A stretch of DNA of 64,000 nt from Acanthococcus lagerstroemiae (GCA_031841125.1 CM063106.1:13020001-13084000); one strand, 5' to 3'; counted from the first letter of the stretch, positions 22,694 to 34,363 are shown. Notes: generated by a model not told the origin, from the sequence alone. Translations and numbers: made by a program.

Positions 22694-24855
22694 CTAAGTT
22701 GACTGCTGAATGCATCGTTGTAGTGACGTTCTGCGTAGTAGATGTGTGGTCCGGCAAGTTCTTGGATTGTTAATCGTCATTTGTGTGCCCGAGCCTTTAG
22801 CCCCGAGTGCCTTGTTAGTTCATGTATGAAAGGCTAAAAACGACTATTGCAAATCGGAGAAATTCTTCAATTTGCCCACTAATATTGAGATTTAAATTTG
22901 TCTGCTGGCAAAATGTTTGAGGGAAGGCTCCCTGTTCTCCTTTTAGTGTGTCCCGCGCCAACTTTAGAGAACGTAGTCATGCGGCATTTCCTTTTCCTCG
23001 CTCGCTCTCACCGTTTTGCTCGAACCGCGGCGCGGTATGGCGGTCTCACCCCGCAAATTACAGATAAAAGTTACACGCTATGTTGTGTAGTCGAACTTTT
23101 GTCATAGTTTTGAGCAGTAAAATCTTATCGGCTCGAAAGTTCTGTATATTCGCGGCGTATAAACGAACGTGCGTGCGTGTTTTAAGAAATTGGGTTTCAC
23201 GCGGGACTAATAACGGCGAGGCAGTCGAATGAAGAAAAGGGTGAATGCGAGCGAATACAGTTTGATGGTTGAGCGGTTTGCCGGCCAGGACCGCGTAAAA
23301 TTCGATCGCGCGAATATGCAGGGAAGCGATTTCTAATTCGTGCCAATTTTTGTCGTCAACTTCGGAACTGTATCTGTAGCTGAGAAAGTTGTTACGGATA
23401 TGAGCGCCGCATGTGACCGTAAGCATATTTCTGAGGAAGATGTTATCGCTAAAAATATTGGAACCATCAGACTTGGAACAGTGAATGCTCCAGGGCAACT
23501 TTTGGGGGAGGGGATCTATTTGAACAATGATACAAAATGTTGTGGTTGACTAATGAGAGAGGACGTGTTTATGTTCTAGAGTTAGTCAGCTATGCACATA
23601 ATGATGTGGCGTAAGCGAGATATGATGACAGTTTACCTATCCTTCTCTGATATTTTGCTCACCGAGAAATGTGCAGCTGTGTACAAGACTAGAACCGTAA
23701 ATAACGTGTCATAAAATCATATTCATCCTAAGTCGTGTTTTTTCTATTGTGAGTGTCTTTCTCACGTAGTTTGACTGGGTTATTGCAAAAGAACATCCAG
23801 ATTACAAAAATAAAAGAAATGGTTCTGGTTGAACTGTTCTCTATAGTTTAACTCGATCTCTGTGTGCTGTGGGGAAGTAGTTCTGAAATTCGATACAAAC
23901 ATATATGTACGTGTAGCATAGCATTTGTATGTGTATAGCATTATGGGTAGTCTAATTTTACTGTTCGTAAAATGCATTTATCCGATTTCCTTGTCAGTGG
24001 ATGAAGCCGAGGCTAGGTAATTGGATTAAATAATAAGAAAGGAACTCGTGGGTGCGTATCCAGGAATCCTGGTATTGTAGTGTGTGCTCAACTTCATCCG
24101 GAAAGAGAATTTTCCGTATCCTAATTCATGCTGATTTCTCGAACTCGATTTGCGAAACAAAATCAGCAGGTAATAAGAGTTCTGAACCTGACTGTATAGA
24201 TACTTGTGGAAATGAGACTTATCACAGTCATACACATATGTTTAAATCCTGACAAAGATTATACCTATAAGTTCGTGTTAATGCTCATTGTGTCGACAAT
24301 AGGGCCATATTTACACTGCTATAACCACGCTCGTTTATCATAATTATTCGAGATAATAACGAGCACGTGGTTCATTCACGACTGTATGTAATTAGGTGTC
24401 AGTGTCAGTGGAAGATAGGTAGGTGAGTACCTGAATCACTTGAGAAAAATAGTTGTTTGTGTTACACCGAACAGTATACGCAACACGTCGCGCTCTTTTT
24501 CGAGACGTCTCACAGATCTCCAATAGCGCTAACTTGATATTCATAAATTATGACTATTTCGCTTCGTCAAAATTTATATCATTTGTTTTTCCAAGCCTTC
24601 AATTACTTGTGCAGCTTATTGATAAGACTGTCAGGCAATTTAAACATTATCAATTAATTTGTAGAACGATAAACTTATCAAATACTTGACAATGATAGTG
24701 TATTTGAAGTTGAAATGAGTAATTGGAACATAAATTTGGAAAGAAATACTCGTGCGTGAATTTATGTACTGCTTTCGTGAGTGGGGAAGTCATTTCCCTG
24801 TTTGTTGCTTCTGGATAAATCTTCCGGTTCACGAGACTCATTATAAGGTATTTAC
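22694..24855. other. No gene recognised
   Basis: Mixed 2.2 kb. A frame at 23340-23549 (+) reads somewhat protein-like, with an AG preceded by CTGTAT and a GTAAGC at 23419, but the implied 39-base exon and the overlapping antisense frame make it unconvincing. Nothing else supported. Confidence 0.4.
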
Positions 24856-24917
24856 AGATTTTCTTAGGCTTGCTGAGATTCGTCAGAACTCGTTTAATAT
24901 TCTCCCAGACTTATTTC

Positions 24918-25600
24918 CAGTGGCGTAGCCAGTTTAGTGCTCGAGGGGGTCTGGTCTTGACCATAGGGAGAGGATCTGTTAGCGGGAGTGGTGTAGTGGG
25001 ACGTATGGCGATGCACGCATACCAAAGTGGCCCCTAAGATACCGCACCTCCGGCCCTGGAAGCTACCCTTTTGAGTATCGAATCAGTGGCCGGAGGGACG
25101 CTTTGAGGCCGGTCCGAGCCCCAATTTCGCCGTGCCACTTCCGGTGCGCGCATCCTGCCAGAGCCACCGTGGGGTTCCCTACTGACTGAGATTCGCACTC
25201 CCCGAACACTAGCCTGGAAATTTCAGGTCCCCCACAGCCGGACGCGCTTCCTCTTCACTCACCCCTGACCTTCTCGCCTTGGCACGTGTAGCGACGCAGA
25301 CAGGTGGTGACAGCGGGCGAGCCCTGCGGCGGGGGGTACGCATCAGCTGCAGCAGCGCATCTAGGATGGTACAGAGTTGTCCTGTTCGATGGTGTGGGCC
25401 GAGCTTGATTCGTTGGTCTTCTGCCTCGACCACTCCGTCTGCATCTTCCTCTTCATGATAGTCGAGACAAAGGCCGACACCCGGTTCCGACTGCTTCGGC
25501 TCTTCATCATTTCCGGAACCACAGGTGTTAGTGGGAATGCTAGGATTAGAAAAACCTCTATTTGAAGTAGTCACAAATAGGGGGTCCAGACCCCTTCGCT
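24918..25600. mobile_element. hAT-type element, split by a 538-bp insertion
   Basis: Left end CAGTGGCGTAGCCAGTTTAG; the next ~60 bases match, in complement, the element ending at 59269 (for example TCTGGTCTTGA). The match is then lost and resumes at about 25537 (GCTAGGATTAGAAAAAC versus GCTAAAATTAGAAGAAC), showing that a foreign segment sits in between. Right end near 25600 is not clear. No transposase visible. Confidence 0.65.
24988..25525 (-). repeat. Unclassified repeat inserted in the hAT element
   Basis: A GC-rich 538-bp segment bounded by TGTTAGCGGGA (24977-24987) and TGTTAGTGGGA (25526-25536), an 11-bp target duplication with one mismatch. Part of it recurs at 42505-42768 (shared: GATGCACGCATAC, GAGTATCG.ATCAG, AGGGACGC.TTGAGG). 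The variable-length duplication points to insertion by a LINE-type mechanism. The minus strand holds a 121-codon frame (25574-25209) without recognisable domain. It could be the 5' part or gag-like region of a LINE, or a SINE; I cannot tell which. Confidence 0.6.
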
Positions 25601-26060
25601 TCCTCGTTCAGATTCGCTAAGACTCATTGGAACTCGTTTGTGATTTTGCAATATTTTTCAAACTCCTCCAGATTTGTATGCTTCGTTGAATCTGTGACAG
25701 TCTTCTTCAGAATTCGTTTAAATCATTTACGCTAGACCTGTTCAAGAATTTTGAGGCTCCTCCAAATTTACTCTAGCTTTGGTGAAACTTTTTTAGGTGA
25801 TTTCTAGACTTCCGTAAAACTCACTAAAGTCAATACCCCGATTTAGACTCTTTAAGACTCTTCAAGGCTTCTGTTAGGCTTTCTAACGTCCTTCAGATAG
25901 TTAGGTGTTTTCAGTATTCCTGGCTCATTTAAGTTTTTTTAAAGCTCTTCAAGCCTCTGTAAGACTTTTCCAAGTATGTTCAGGATTTTTCTAGACTTTG
26001 TCAGAGTTGTTGAAGACACCTCCAAATTTTCTGAGGATTCTATAAGACTCGTTCGGAATT

Positions 26061-27690
26061 GTTGAAGTCTAAAATTCTGAAGGTGAATAACTCACGTGAC
26101 TGTCTTGTATTTCAATTCCACGAGAGCACGCGGCGAGTGTATCGGTTTTCAGAAATGTCGCGAAAGTACTCTGTAAATGTAGCAACTGCCCCTTGAGGCA
26201 ACCTTGTGTATCGATCGCCTGTTTAAAGACAATTGCGAAAAGAAAGTTTCGTTTTTTGTAAGCTGCCTTTTCGTTACTCGCCGTACACGCCTTCTCAGTT
26301 TTTGAAACTGATAATAAAAACGGCCGTAATAGTAAACCGAATCAGATGTTTTTCATTTTCTGTTACTCGACTTTCAATCTACAGAAAACAATTCGCTTCT
26401 ACTTACTTCTTCATGGCTGTTAGCAGAATACAAGCAGTCGAGACGATTTACGATGACACTTCACTCGTTTACTATACAACGCGAAAGCACGAGTAAAGTG
26501 CAAACAAAATGTGCAGTCTGGGCTTATTATTAGGTTTTATTACTCTGTATGACATTGTACACCTTTTACACTAATAAGAATTGTTTTATGTTGTATTTAC
26601 GCGCTTCGCGTGGCTCCCAAGTTCAAAAGTTGTAAATATTTCGTATCCGTTTGTATAACATATTAGAAACCATGTATATGTTTCCACTAATTGGTTGGAA
26701 ACAGAGATGATCAGTGCATATGTAGCAACATTTTTTTTTAGTTAGCTGCATCCTTCCTTTTCAAAAAAGTTGCCTGAAAATTTTTTGTTACTTTTTTAGC
26801 ATATTTCAACAAAATTTGGTATTTTTCAAAACTAATTAGTTATTTTCTGTTAGCACTTTTGGATCTTTGTTCCTGGCATCTTTGTAACTTTCAAGTTATC
26901 GATACCGGAGATGAATCTTACTTCGTCTTGACTTTCTCAGAGAAAACGTTGCTGAACGTTTCTTTCGTCTCACAGCTGTGCAGCGGTGTATAGCCGCACA
27001 GGACGAAGAAATCGGCAATAAAGAACCTAAATTTTAATTTGCTTTCAAACTATCGCCAAAAACCCTTGCTGGCTAGTTTGTTCGTTTCCCAACTTCTTGA
27101 ATTTCGGGGATCGCAGCCAAAGGCTGCCGACACAAAACTCTCTAATTGTTGTAAAGAGGCGAGGTCGATGTACAACAAACGTGTTCGGTGTTCTGGCGTC
27201 AGCGTCTTGGTTTTGGGACTTGGGAAGGCATTCCTATGTACATTTACGTACATATATATGTAGGATTTCCTTTGTACTTCGGCGAAAAATGCATCGCATT
27301 CATTATCCGTATCGCAAACGTTAGCCATTCTACATGAGAAACGATAAAAATACGACGTATATGTACAGGAATTAATAAAAAGTACGAAAATTTTCCAATA
27401 TATACGTACGCTGAAGGCACGAACGTTGTTGGCAATAGAGAAAACTGCTCTCCGGTGTCTTATCGCAGACCCCCACAATATCGCATTCATTTCCTTTTTA
27501 ACGGGTTACAGTCGCAAATAACCATTTATTTTGGCTTTCTGGAAAACCATTTCTCAAAAAGTTTCTAACACCGAGCGACGAGCATGCACGAATGGCTCAC
27601 CAGCTTCAAACAGACGTAGGTAGCGAGATAAATTGTATGCATTTCATTTGTATACAAAATGTATATGACTGAAGGTATGTACATTACATT
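26061..27690. other. No gene or element recognised
   Basis: About 1.6 kb of AT-rich DNA; overlapping frames on both strands at 27040-27490 lack family resemblance. A run of TACGTACATATATATGTA occurs near 27245. Confidence 0.45.
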
Positions 27691-27691
27691 A

Positions 27692-28985
27692 CATTTGTGT
27701 GGGGTGGCGCTGTATGAGCCGAGTACTCAGACTTTGTAGTCCATCGCACTATTCATCAAGTTGCTGTTAAGGATCAGCTCAGTAGCCTCACTTTTATAGC
27801 CAAAATGAGAATTCTACTGAGTTCTATCCCTTTGACTTCACTGGGTGCTGGATATTCTAGTCCCAGTGCTTGGCGTCTTATCCCGGCTGTTGCTGGGCAT
27901 TGACATATGATGTGGATCGAGGTTTCTTCCGCTTCTCCACAGTATCTACAGGAGCCGCTTTTCACCACTCCTGTTTTATACCACATGTGTTTTGTGGCCC
28001 TATGACCAGTTAGTAGTCCGACCATGAGCCTTGCATGTTTCATGTCAAGCCCTATAGTTGGAACTGGGCACACTAACTGGGGGCGTCCCCTATTAGTGTT
28101 TTGCTGACTTTGATACAATTGGCCATCCGCCAGTGCATGTCCGTCTGCTTACTTATCCAAGCCTTCACTTTGGATTTTATGACACTGTATGCTACAGGAA
28201 GACACCGCCTGGGTTTTGCCAGTTCCTTTTTTATGCCTTCCTTCGCTAGCTTGCCAGCGATCATGTTCCCCTTTTAAGCCGCAGTGTCCCGGTGTCCATA
28301 TATGGTGACACGGTTCTCCTGAGCAAAGGTGTATAATTTGTTAATACACTCCACCAACCCCGGCGATGTAATTTGGTGTGACGATAGTGCCTTAATAGCC
28401 GATTGACTGTCTGTACAGGTATAGATCTGCTTATTAACATGGCCCTTCTGCTGGCTTCTATCAATGGCCATCGTGATCGCACCTCTGCTTGGAGGATAGT
28501 GACTCCCTCACCCAGTGCCACTGAATAGTTGTCAGCGCCTTTTGCATTCGTGACTCCGATTCCTACACCTTGGTCATTCTTAGAGGCGTCTGCAAACCAC
28601 ACATTCTCCTCTTCCTAGAATGCTTGGTCACCTCTTTTTCTAAGCCTCCCGTGTAGGTATCAGTGCACGATACGGCTTGTCAAGAAAGTGTTCCATCGCG
28701 ATTTTATCCTGTGGCATCCCAGAGCATTTGTCCGTTGTCCTCGCCATCGTCCATATCCTTCTGTGACCTGTTTCTTGGGCCTGAAGGTTTAGTTGGCCCA
28801 GATGATACGCCCCTGTTATCGCAGCTGCTTCTACAGTAGTGTGAAGTGATGGCAAGGTTAGGAGCCTTCCCAGTGCCCTCGTCGGCGCCGTGTTCTCATT
28901 GCTCCCGCAAGCACGCGAGCCTTTGTAGGTGTTCTTTCCTCTCTGACTTCTGCCACACAAGAAAAGTGAAGAATTTCGTCTCCGA
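27692..28985 (-). pseudogene. LOA/I/R1-like LINE, copy 2 (RT thumb, RNase H, zinc knuckle)
   Basis: Best copy of the LINE family, 5'-truncated, minus strand. From 28985 downward: the reverse transcriptase thumb (LQRLACL, then TLPSLHTTVEAAAITGAYHL at about 28850-28790); RNase H from about 28600 (MWFADASKNDQGVGIG, family 'hxhYTDGSKxxxGxGxG', here ADAS replacing TDGS; LQAEV with the conserved glutamate near 28505; CTDSQSAIKAL with the conserved aspartate near 28415); the 'GN..AD.LA..G' segment near 28250, here GKLAKEG; then HWRM and ARLMVGLLTGHRATKHMWYK; and a zinc knuckle CRYCGEAEETSIHIICQCP (C-x2-C...H...C) near 27890. Frames shift several times and stops occur. The 3' end at about 27692 is shared with copies at 4239 and 59774. 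Confidence 0.9.
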
Positions 28986-30298
28986 GTCGTTGACGAAATT
29001 CAAATGTTGTAATCTTACTTCAAGAGCCACCCCCCCCCCCATATGAAGTAGTCACACCACAGGGTTGGTAGACGAACAGACCAAACACAGGAAATGTGGC
29101 ACACAGAGGAGATGCGAGTCTGGAACTATTTCTGATCGTCTTTTTCCTTGTATTTCCTCTTGCAAAAAGAACCTAGTTAGATTGTAGCAGGTTTGTCAAA
29201 AGATTACCTACGTACAAGAGCGCAGCGGTACCGGCGAGATACGCTGAACAATCCGTAACCTGTCCAATTTATATTCTTCGCGGGTAACTTAGTTTACGGC
29301 GGTAGCGAGTTGTTAGAGAGCACGGCTCCCCTGAGCCCGGCTGTTCCATTTCGCTCGGGTGAAATCCCTTTTTCTTCGCACAGCCGACTCAATTCGATTC
29401 GATTTTACTCGACTCGTGTGTGAATATATGTATACGCGCGCACACATACGCGCCGCGTCTTCACACGCGCGCACTCCGACGTCGAATAAAACTTTATTGC
29501 TAACTTTGCGAATTGAGACAGCAACTTGCCTGTACATATGCGTGCCTACCTTTCCCATCTACATTACTTTCTGATTAGGGGTTAAAGATTACTGCTAATA
29601 TTTTCCGACCCTAAATCAGGAAGTTCTGGTACACATTTACGTATATACGTATAACTTGGCGTACTTTTCTGGCTTACTCGTCTTCCGCCCCATCTCCTCT
29701 ATCGACTTGCTTTCAATGTACGTCGACGAGGGGCGGCAAGAAGGTGCTCGGTAAGCACGTTTTTCAGTTTCGAAATCATCACTCGCTACCTTTGGCAGTA
29801 GGCTTGTCTCACCACGTATACTCGCTGCCGCCTCATCTTCGATTAGGTGCCCTTGAAGTATAAGTACAAAATTGTTCGAAACACCGCTTTCTTATTTTCT
29901 CCCTCGTCCTTTCGGATTGCAGACGTAAGTGGAACGTAGCGTGTACTAGAGGTTCATATCACCGAGTATAGCATTCGCGTGCCAACTTGAAATCCCTGAG
30001 CCTACCACCAAAACGTTATCAGTCGGTACCCAGAGGGTGTAACTTTTAGGCTTAGCCATTGAATGCCGTTCAAGACTGTGTCTTTCCTCAAATGCCTTCC
30101 ATGTCTAGTTGAATTTGCTTCTTGGAACTGGTTGGGGCACAGAAGCCTGCAGCGAAAAAATCTCGACTGATCTTACAAATCCGATTATAGTAAAGTTATT
30201 TTGATCGGGGCCCTTTAAAATTTGATCATTAGACTGATTACCTAGAGTTCTTGAAGTTGGTACCAATTTCAGTTGAATGCAACTGAACATTTTCGCTT
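28986..30298. other. No gene recognised; CpG-rich patch 29280-29480
   Basis: Starts with a C run at 29028-29040 and a TGAAGTAGTCACA phrase that also occurs at 25563. The segment 29280-29480 is CpG-rich with CGCGCGCACACATACGCGCC. No exon-like frame with family resemblance was found. It may hold upstream intron of the candidate gene that follows. Confidence 0.4.
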
Positions 30299-30353
30299 GT
30301 TATCCCATCATCAGTGACTTGGCGAGTAGTTAAGTTATTAATGATGGGATAAC
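30299..30353. repeat. Perfect 13-bp inverted repeat (hairpin)
   Basis: GTTATCCCATCAT (30299-30311) and its exact complement ATGATGGGATAAC (30341-30353) enclose a 29-base loop. It ends 24 bases before the candidate splice acceptor at 30378. It may be a very small MITE or a structural element; function unknown. Confidence 0.7.
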
Positions 30354-30377
30354 GCACGAATACGGTCTGACTTTCAG

Positions 30378-30722
30378 GTGAAATTAGTGCAGACTTCAAG
30401 AACTGTAAGCAACTAGTCTCTCAGTTACCCCTGAAGACCAGCGATGGATTATCAGACTTAGATTTGTCTGCCATAAATGGCCAGTTTTATCCCTTATTCA
30501 CTGAAAGCGGTGCGGCGTGCGTTACAGCTCGCAGCGGCATAAATGATTCAAGAGCGGATGACTCATTTATAAATTCTGACAAGTTAGGAAGTATTCTGTA
30601 TCAACTGCGACTATCTAAATCAAATCTTATCGATGAGTCATTATGCCGTCTTGCAAATTGTTCGAGTATCTGCTCGATACTCGATACAGAAGCCAGTTGC
30701 TACCGAAGTTTCTGCCGGAGCC
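30378..30722 (+). CDS. Candidate coding exon 1 of an unidentified gene
   Basis: Open from an AG (CTGACTTTCAG, 30367-30377) to a good donor GTAAGC at 30723, 345 bases, leaving one base for the next codon. Without the donor the frame would end at a TGA at 30764-30766. The peptide is serine-rich and acidic in places, for example LPLKTSDGLSDLDLSAINGQ, later INDSRADDSFINSDKLGSIL and LSKSNLIDESLCRL, and has no membrane segment. Composition is unlike that of the transposon remnants. I do not recognise a domain; such sequence is typical of disordered regions of large cytoplasmic proteins. Linked to the next exon by matching phase (one base plus two). The start of the gene would be further left and was not found. 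Confidence 0.55.
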
Positions 30723-31634
30723 GTAAGCGGAGGACTTCTGAAGCCGCCGGCAACTCCGGAACTTGAAGTTTTCAGCCTCGTCTCATAGCTTTGTAGTTGG
30801 TGAACCATAGTCGCAGCCTATTTTAATGCCTTTCTAGCAGAACATGGTCATCAACACAGCAAGACGTCTTAAATAGGGACCTAAATGTTAATTGATAAAA
30901 AGATCGATATGGAAAGCTGAAAGTGAACCAATTTTTGGACAATTCCAGCAGCATTGAAACTTGTGAAGGGACGATTTTCCTCTGCGATTAAATTTCAAAT
31001 ACTTCTTGCTCTTCACACCACTTCGCTTCGATTCCGTATCTATCCTACATCAGCCCCTCTTCTTGCCCTTCGCACCTCGAACATTTGCATTGTACCCCAT
31101 TAGTCAAGTTCAGAACGTAGCTTAGGCATATGACTCTCCTCGCCCGCAAAACGGTTTCCAACTTTTTTTAGTGTCCGGGAGGCCGAAAATGTAATTATCT
31201 GGTATTCATCCCACCGCAGATGAAGGCGCTCCAAGGTCGGTACACTAAACGTACATGTAGTCCTGACGCCGTCGTCGCTACGCGTCGCAAATGCTCTACT
31301 GCGTTATTAGACACGCACCGACCATTTGCATAAGAAATGACTGTACATTAATTTTCTCTTCAAATAAGTTTTCTAAAAAAGAAGTGCTACTAATTAGTTA
31401 ACGCTGTATTAACTATATGTCTGCTTGCTCCTCTCATCTTACTCCCTTGTTCTGGGTTACTCCTATTTCGTTTTTCTTTCCTTTATTTGTCAATGCGGGG
31501 GCTATCGACACCGTTCTGAGAGTAATTATGCATTCAGTATAATATATAGACCGCATTTTTACTCCGGCGTGTTGGTACATATTAATATTAACGGTTTTAA
31601 GCTCGCCTTTCCCTACGTGTCTCCCTCGTGCTAG

Positions 31635-31817
31635 CTCTTAGAAGCCCGAGCCCCAACCGTGTCTCACTTAAACAGCACCAACGTCCGCGCCATCACTTTG
31701 TTTTAAGTATTTTGAACGATCTACATGAATTCTCAACGCACAGCCCTCTTTTGGAAGCACGTATCGCAGAGGTCCTCGATGACACTGATCTATGGGAAAC
31801 TGCTTCGACTAAAATGT
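31635..31817 (+). CDS. Candidate coding exon 2 of the same gene
   Basis: Preceded by a strong pyrimidine tract ending CTCCCTCGTGCTAG. Two bases complete the codon left open by the exon ending at 30722 (C plus CT, proline). The peptide begins LRSPSPNRVSLKQHQRPRHH and continues FVLSILNDLHEFSTHSPLLE, then ARIAEVLDDTDLWETAST: a basic serine/proline start and a helical, well-folded-looking second half. The donor GTAAAT at 31818 leaves one base; otherwise the frame stops at 31823-31825. No family recognised. Confidence 0.6.
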
Positions 31818-32543
31818 GTAAATAATTATAATGAGTGAAACGTCTTTTACCAATAATGGTTTTTATATTCTAGGAAAGGGTTACGAAGAAGAACGCGTTT
31901 GAATTTATCAAATGAGTGTAGTGCGTGAGTGAATTTACTGACTCCGGATAGTGTTCCTTGTTTTTCCTCTAACCCAACATTTGCAAAAAAAAAAAAAAAA
32001 AGAGACGTATATAAATTACCAGACATTCACGAATATGAAACTACTTGCGTTTGGCTTTGAAGAAATCTAACTCGAACATCTGTGAAATTTCTCGTGATAC
32101 TTCGTCTTTAATTATGCCCATCAGGGTTCGTTCCTGATCAAAAGTAGATTCTCCCCACTCCTCAGTAATTCAGTAGCCTATTAATGCCATTCTCCCTGTA
32201 GAAAAAGCTATAGGAGTTGACCGTTAGTTCGATTGATAACTCTGATACCCAACTGCATGTGTGAATAAGATTGAACCATGGAAGACACTTTTTTTGCGAG
32301 TACGTTGATTTTCGTCGTGTCTTCGTCTGAAAATTGAATGCGGCCTAGTTCAATTTTTGAAGACAACGCTTTGAAAATACTTTCTGTTAAGTTAGTGTGA
32401 ACGCATCTTTATGTTATCAATGTTTTTGTTAACCTCAAGATGCTGACAAGCAGGGCTCTAAATCTGAATGAACCAGAGTCTGGAACGGAATAGACGTTCT
32501 TCATTTCAGCGGAGGAACAAAGTGGCAAGGAAATTCCCCACAG

Positions 32544-32709
32544 CAGTGGCGTAAATACGGGGTACAATCCCAGGACCCTTTCAAAGTAACATTTTATTCG
32601 GAATTTGTCCGTTTAATGAAAATTTAACACGGTGAAAATATATCTACTGTTTATTCTATGATTTCACCCCCACCCCACCCCCCATAAGGAATGAGTAGTT
32701 ACGCTACTG
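32544..32709. mobile_element. hAT-type MITE with perfect target duplication, in intron
   Basis: A 166-bp element with ends CAGTGGCGTAAATACG and, in complement, CAGTAGCGTAACTACT. Flanks are identical: CCCCACAG at 32536-32543 and at 32710-32717, an exact 8-bp hAT-type duplication, so the insertion is young relative to the others. Interior is AT-rich with a C-run near the right end. It lies between candidate exons 2 and 3, ending 56 bases before the exon 3 acceptor. Confidence 0.92.
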
Positions 32710-32765
32710 CCCCACAGTCACTGATGTGTCTGTAAGTTACTTTCCTTTGCCGCTTCGTCTCTCAG

Positions 32766-32877
32766 CCAAAATGAAAGGTGCTCATTCCGTTCGGGAAACT
32801 CTGCGGAATCATTTAATTGAAACCAAACGGCGATTAAACTGGTTAATTTTGCATTTGTTAGAAAACTCTGCGGGCAG
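32766..32877 (+). CDS. Candidate coding exon 3 of the same gene
   Basis: A pyrimidine-rich acceptor (CGCTTCGTCTCTCAG) is followed by two bases that complete the codon left by exon 2 (T plus CC, serine), then 36 codons, then the donor GTTAAG at 32878 with two bases left. The peptide includes KMKGAHSVRETLRNHLIETK and RRLNWLILHLLENSAG, a strongly helical basic-then-hydrophobic segment. Three successive exons with compatible phase, clean acceptors and protein-like content argue for a real gene. An antisense frame of 84 codons covers the same DNA and is taken to be its shadow. No domain recognised. Confidence 0.55.
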
Positions 32878-33460
32878 GTTAAGAATCTCCGAGAATGTAA
32901 AGCTGTTTTCTTATTTATATGATAGAAAGCAATTTTCAGGGTCACATATTTGGAGATACGTAATGTATACAAGCATGTAAAAGGTATAGCGACATGTTTA
33001 CTCCAGATTTATGCCCTACATATATCCAATATAGAGCATTCTATGAATGACCCATGTCCAACATGGAGCATTGCATTAATGCTCTTCCATCTGTAATGTG
33101 TAGGTACCTATACTCAAAAGTACGCGTATTTTACCCAAGGAACGATCAACTTCACGAAGTTACCCAATATTCAGTTACACAAAATGACAACGACAATTCT
33201 TATAAGGATAATTAAATCAAAGGAGCTGGCCGATTGAGAGACACTGCAGTCAACTTGGACAATTAAAACGCTGCAAACGCCATATTTTGAGGTAGAAGGG
33301 GTGACAAAATTGTACCCGAGTCCTTCACTCGTTGGAAAATCAGTTCTGGTTTATAAATGTAGAAAACATACTGGAATGGTGAGAATCTTCGATGGCTCGT
33401 TTGAAATCTCTTATGTGCATGGATGCCAGTTTTACAGCAAAGGCAAAAAACGCGACACTA
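32878..33460. other. Candidate intron, nothing recognised
   Basis: AT-rich DNA following candidate exon 3. No repeat family or exon seen. Confidence 0.4.
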
Positions 33461-33467
33461 TGACTAG

Positions 33468-33567
33468 TTGAGTCCAACCGCGCCCGTCGATGCCAAATTG
33501 ACTACCCGGTACGCTCCGCTAGCTCCGCATAGTCAGACTCAGCATCGACGGGCGCGGTTGGACTCAA
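33468..33567. mobile_element. 100-bp palindromic element with perfect 26-bp arms
   Basis: The first 26 bases (starting TTGAGTCCAACCGCGC) are the exact complement of the last 26. Inside them a second, looser pairing (GACTAC...CATAGTC) continues the palindrome. GC-rich arms in AT-rich surroundings. No target duplication I can define, so the true edges may be slightly different. A small MITE is the simplest reading. Confidence 0.75.
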
Positions 33568-33724
33568 GATGGCGGATGTCTATACTCGGTTGTTTCCAGG
33601 TGCCCTAACTTTACAAGATAGTTTTCTTAATATGAACTAAACTAGCCTTCCTTCTCAGTGTTTTTATCATAGGTCAAAGCATACTGACTGCGTCATTATC
33701 AGTCTTATAGCTTTTCATGGCAGA

Positions 33725-34310
33725 TTAGCCGGGGTAGTTTTCCATCGCTTTTCTGCGATTTATTGCATTGAAGTACTTCCTCCTTTGCGCTGAAAACGTG
33801 TCCTTATATGAATCATTTATTACTAGTCACATGAATCATTATCAGCACCGTGTTTCATAATGCTGAATAAGTAACTCACGCGTCACACACTGCACCGCTC
33901 CAATCCTTCAGATACTGATGGTATATCGTGTTATACTATTGGAAATGTACAGCACAATGGCGCACTACTGTCTCCGTGCTGTTATTGGTGGTGTTTCTGA
34001 TAACGAAAATGGGATCACAAAGAGTTAATCATCGACCTAACGTGTATCCGTGTTCATGTTGTTCCCCAGAGTTCCTTCAGACAATAGTCATTCCAATGTA
34101 ACATTTCCAACGTTGCTTTGTTCCCAAGAACTGGCAGTGCCGGAAGACTGCTAAACACACTATCTATTTACCTGAGTTGGTACTTGCGGTTGCAGTGTTC
34201 CTAAGATGTTCTGGGGAGAGAGGTAAAACCTGTTTACTAAATTTACGACTCTAAGAATCGAGCATGCGTTGCGAGGAAATGCGGCATGCGCGATACCCTT
34301 CATAGTCACA
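33725..34310 (-). repeat. tRNA-derived SINE, copy C
   Basis: The tail (GCCGGGGTAGTTTTCCATCG, 33728-33747) and body follow the order of copy B, with a head near 34230-34300 that is more diverged than the others (B-box region ACTCTAAGAATCGAGC). It is longer than the 43-kb copy, with an additional ~200 bases between body and head. Its inner two-thirds are repeated in inverted orientation at 34364-34710. Confidence 0.65.
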
Positions 34311-34363
34311 GAATAGTATATTGAACTAGTCATATTACTCTGGTAAACAGTTTTGTGTGCCTT

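Larger units (their letters stand above)
24860..26060. repeat. Degenerate short-period satellite, interrupted by a hAT element
   Basis: From 24860 to 24917 and again from about 25600 to 26060 the DNA is a very degenerate repetition of phrases such as AGACTCTTCAAG, TTCAGAATTCG and CTAGACTTTG, with a loose 20-30 base rhythm. The two parts are separated by the hAT element starting at 24918. Similar sequence occurs at 38430-38625 and 39770-40000. No coding sense. Confidence 0.55.

Noticed and set aside
23380..23418. Possible 39-base exon with GTAAGC donor inside a 69-codon protein-like frame
   Set aside because: Very short, no matching neighbours, and an antisense frame of 146 codons covers it; not enough to call.
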